Shown in pieces: positions 62,338-64,000 of a stretch of DNA of 64,000 bases (positions within the stretch are counted from its first letter, which is position 1; each line of letters opens with the position of its first letter). The DNA lies in NCBI GenBank assembly GCA_047600765.1, contig JASGKF010000001.1, forward strand, positions 248,001-312,000, given 5' to 3'. Below the pieces are notes generated by a model. It was not told where the DNA came from and did not search any database. It saw only the letters and a list, made by a program, of their open reading frames with translations. The DNA comes from Viridibacterium sp047600765. Lineage in GTDB: Bacteria > Pseudomonadota > Gammaproteobacteria > Burkholderiales > Rhodocyclaceae. The translations under genes were made by a program, and so were the position numbers.

Positions 62338-63060
62338 ATGCTCACATCGCGCGCAGCCCTGCTTCTCATCCTCGTCACGCTCGTCACCGCCGCCTGCGGC
62401 ACCACGCAAGTCTCCAGTCGCACGTTCTTCAACAAAGCGCAGGCCAGCAACATCCGCAAAATCATCATTGCCGAACGCGCCGACCCCGAGCGCTACGTAT
62501 TGAGCTCTGGCTACAGCCCCTATCGCGGCCCCTTTACCATCATTTCCAGCGCACTCGGCGGCCTCGACAGCGCCACGCGCAGCAACGAGCTTGAAACGGC
62601 CGTCCAGCCGGCCAAGACGCTGCTGCAGCAACGTTTTCTCGACGACCTCGGCGCGCAGCTGAAAAGCCAGGGCTACGAAACCGTGCGCAAGCCCATCGGT
62701 GCCAAGCTGGACGAGGCCGCTGCGCTGGCCGCCATAGGCCAGCTCGCGCCCGACGAAGCCGCGCTGATCGTCAACGTGCAAGGCAGCTACATCGCCGCCA
62801 ACCCGTTCTCGGCCTACGTCCCCTTCGTCGTCAGTCGCGTCGCCCTGTTCGGCGCCGATCACAAGCGCCTCTACGACCAGACCGCCAGCTGGGGAGGCCA
62901 GCGCTGGCGTAACGACGCGTTCCACATGAATGGCGGCTACGGTTTCGCGGTCGAACGGATTCCAGACTTCCCCGCCAATGCAGACAAGGCCAGGCAAGGC
63001 TTCTACACGGGTTCGCTGGCCGTTGCCGAGCACCTCGCGCTGGGTCTCTCACGCAACTGA
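62338..63060 (+). CDS. Lipoprotein of unknown function
   Basis: A 240-residue protein. The N-terminus is a lipoprotein signal (MLTSRAALLLILVTLVTAAC, lipobox with Cys20). The mature part is rich in beta and helical stretches and has no family that I can name. ATG 62338 is chosen because the signal begins there; the open frame extends upstream. It follows the GGDEF-EAL gene by 90 bases and could be its output. Confidence 0.7.
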   Translation: MLTSRAALLLILVTLVTAACGTTQVSSRTFFNKAQASNIRKIIIAERADPERYVLSSGYSPYRGPFTIISSALGGLDSATRSNELETAVQPAKTLLQQRFLDDLGAQLKSQGYETVRKPIGAKLDEAAALAAIGQLAPDEAALIVNVQGSYIAANPFSAYVPFVVSRVALFGADHKRLYDQTASWGGQRWRNDAFHMNGGYGFAVERIPDFPANADKARQGFYTGSLAVAEHLALGLSRN

Positions 63061-63153
63061 GCGTCGCGTCGCTGCCCGCCCGGCCCCTGCACAGGGGCCG
63101 CTGGAATAGGGTCTAATGGCAATCAGCCCGCGTCACCACCGCCCAGTATTGCC

Positions 63154-63636
63154 ATGCCAGCCGCCCCCCTCATCACCGACGAGCTCGCCGCCTTCATCCA
63201 CAAGGGCGTGTCGCTCGCCGCCGCCTCGCGCGACGCCAATCTGCAGCCTTCCATGGCGCGCGCCTACGGCTGCCACATCTCGCCCGACCGCCGCCGCGTC
63301 ACGCTGATCCTCAGCCAGAAGCAGTCTGCTGCCCTGCTCGCCGACATCACCGCCAGCGGCCAGATCGCACTGGCCATCACCGAGCCCAGCACGCACCGCA
63401 CCTACCAGCTCAAGGGCAGCGACGCCGCCATCGTGCCGTTGCGCCCCTTCGACCACGCCAGCTGCGACAGCCATCTGACGGCCTTCATCCGCGAAGTCAT
63501 GCCGCTGGGCTTCACCGAAAGCCTGCTGCGCGCCGTCATGGACACGCCCATCGACGACCGCGTCGCCGTCAGCTTCACGCCCTCCGACGCCTTCAGCCAG
63601 ACGCCGGGTGCCAGTGCCGGGGCGCGCCTCGCATGA
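63154..63636 (+). CDS. FMN-binding split-barrel (pyridoxamine 5'-phosphate oxidase-like) protein
   Basis: A 160-residue protein with LSLAAASRDANLQPSMARAYGC-type sequence (residues 19-41), SPDRRRVTLIL and ITEPSTHRTYQLKGSDA, a pattern of the flavin-reductase/PPOX split-barrel superfamily. It may bind FMN or heme. Its stop overlaps the next gene's start (ATGA), so it is coupled to a second protein of the same fold. Confidence 0.7.
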   Translation: MPAAPLITDELAAFIHKGVSLAAASRDANLQPSMARAYGCHISPDRRRVTLILSQKQSAALLADITASGQIALAITEPSTHRTYQLKGSDAAIVPLRPFDHASCDSHLTAFIREVMPLGFTESLLRAVMDTPIDDRVAVSFTPSDAFSQTPGASAGARLA

Positions 63637-64000
63637 AGTTCGACCTCAACGCCCTGCGCCACTGCATGGAAGGCATGGTGCCGCCCATCCTCGCCACCTG
63701 CGCGCTGGATGGCACGCCCAACATCAGCTACGTCTCGCAGATGGAGTACGTCAACCGCGAACACATCGCGCTCAGCTTCCAGTTCTTCAACAAGACGCGC
63801 GCCAACATCCTGGCCCACCCCTTCGCCACGGCCTACCTCACCGATGCGGAGACCGGCGCCAGCTACCGCCTGAGCCTGCGCTTCTGCGACACGCGCACCG
63901 AAGGCAAGCTGTTCGAACGCATGAAGGCCCGCCTCGCCGGCATCGCCTCGCAGACCGGCATGCAGGGCATCTTCCACCTGCAGGGCGCCGACGTGTACCA
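63633..64000 (+). CDS. Pyridoxamine 5'-phosphate oxidase-like protein (partial)
   Basis: The ATG at 63633 overlaps the TGA of the preceding gene. The visible 122 residues have PPILATCALDGTPNISYVSQM and ALSFQFFNKTRANILAHPFAT, the N-terminal part of a split-barrel FMN-binding domain. The frame runs on past the window edge, and the protein may carry further domains. Confidence 0.75.
   Translation, partial: MKFDLNALRHCMEGMVPPILATCALDGTPNISYVSQMEYVNREHIALSFQFFNKTRANILAHPFATAYLTDAETGASYRLSLRFCDTRTEGKLFERMKARLAGIASQTGMQGIFHLQGADVY

Overview
The window reads as a GC-rich betaproteobacterial chromosome, most like Rhodocyclales (Azoarcus/Thauera/Zoogloea-type gene content). This is inferred from protein resemblance, codon use and gene set; there is no rRNA here to settle it. 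No complete transposon, prophage, CRISPR array, rRNA or tRNA gene was found.

Layout. 1-4.2 kb: the N-terminus of a membrane signalling protein, a YgjP-type metallopeptidase, a DUF4087 protein and mutS with a small coupled gene. 4.3-5.7 kb: two promoter-less, lower-GC genes (a nuclease-fold/zinc-ribbon protein and an Imm7-type immunity protein) organised as integron gene cassettes, with one complete attC, one truncated attC and no integrase. 5.7-12.6 kb (minus strand): urtABCDE-fmdA-fmdB, for ABC uptake of urea or short-chain amides followed by amide hydrolysis. 12.9-17.2 kb, divergent from it: an unusual protein fusing an NCS1 transporter, a cysteine cluster, a histidine kinase and a receiver, plus a LuxR-type response regulator. 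A nested palindrome lies between the two units.

17.3-27.0 kb: housekeeping genes (YgiQ radical SAM, LOG protein, AEC transporter, trxA, rho, rpmE, an ArnT-like glycosyltransferase, a degenerate PolB-type exonuclease, cysM, DUF3135).

27.2-44.8 kb (minus strand): a chemotaxis block. Reading in the direction of transcription it is HD-GYP protein, cheW, an mcp split by a frameshift, a PAS-mcp, cheR, cheD, cheB and a STAS protein; then a second unit of a C-terminal-sensor mcp, two tandem cheV, cheY, cheZ and cheA, closed by a terminator. Sigma-28-like promoters precede both units. No flagellar structural operon is in view.

45-53.3 kb: an Rcp1-like regulator, amn, a YgiD-type dioxygenase, two glutathione transferases, doxX and a divergent lysR; then a low-GC accessory patch (DUF4145, a zinc-ribbon protein, GNAT) with a degenerate attC-like element, and a conserved unknown.

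53.3-56.3 kb is the most novel-looking stretch. A bactofilin gene is flanked by two paralogous small-protein genes. Each of the three has a GG-N10-GC sigma-54 promoter, and a fourth such promoter starts a non-coding segment with stem-loops exposing identical CCCACA loops and a strong terminator (a candidate sigma-54-dependent small RNA). A FliL-like gene follows. 56.3-64 kb: a lipoprotein peptidase with a tiny LiaI-like membrane protein, an HWE/HisKA_2 sensor kinase coupled to a REC-PAS-PAS-GGDEF-EAL protein, a lipoprotein, and two overlapping FMN split-barrel genes, the last cut by the window edge.
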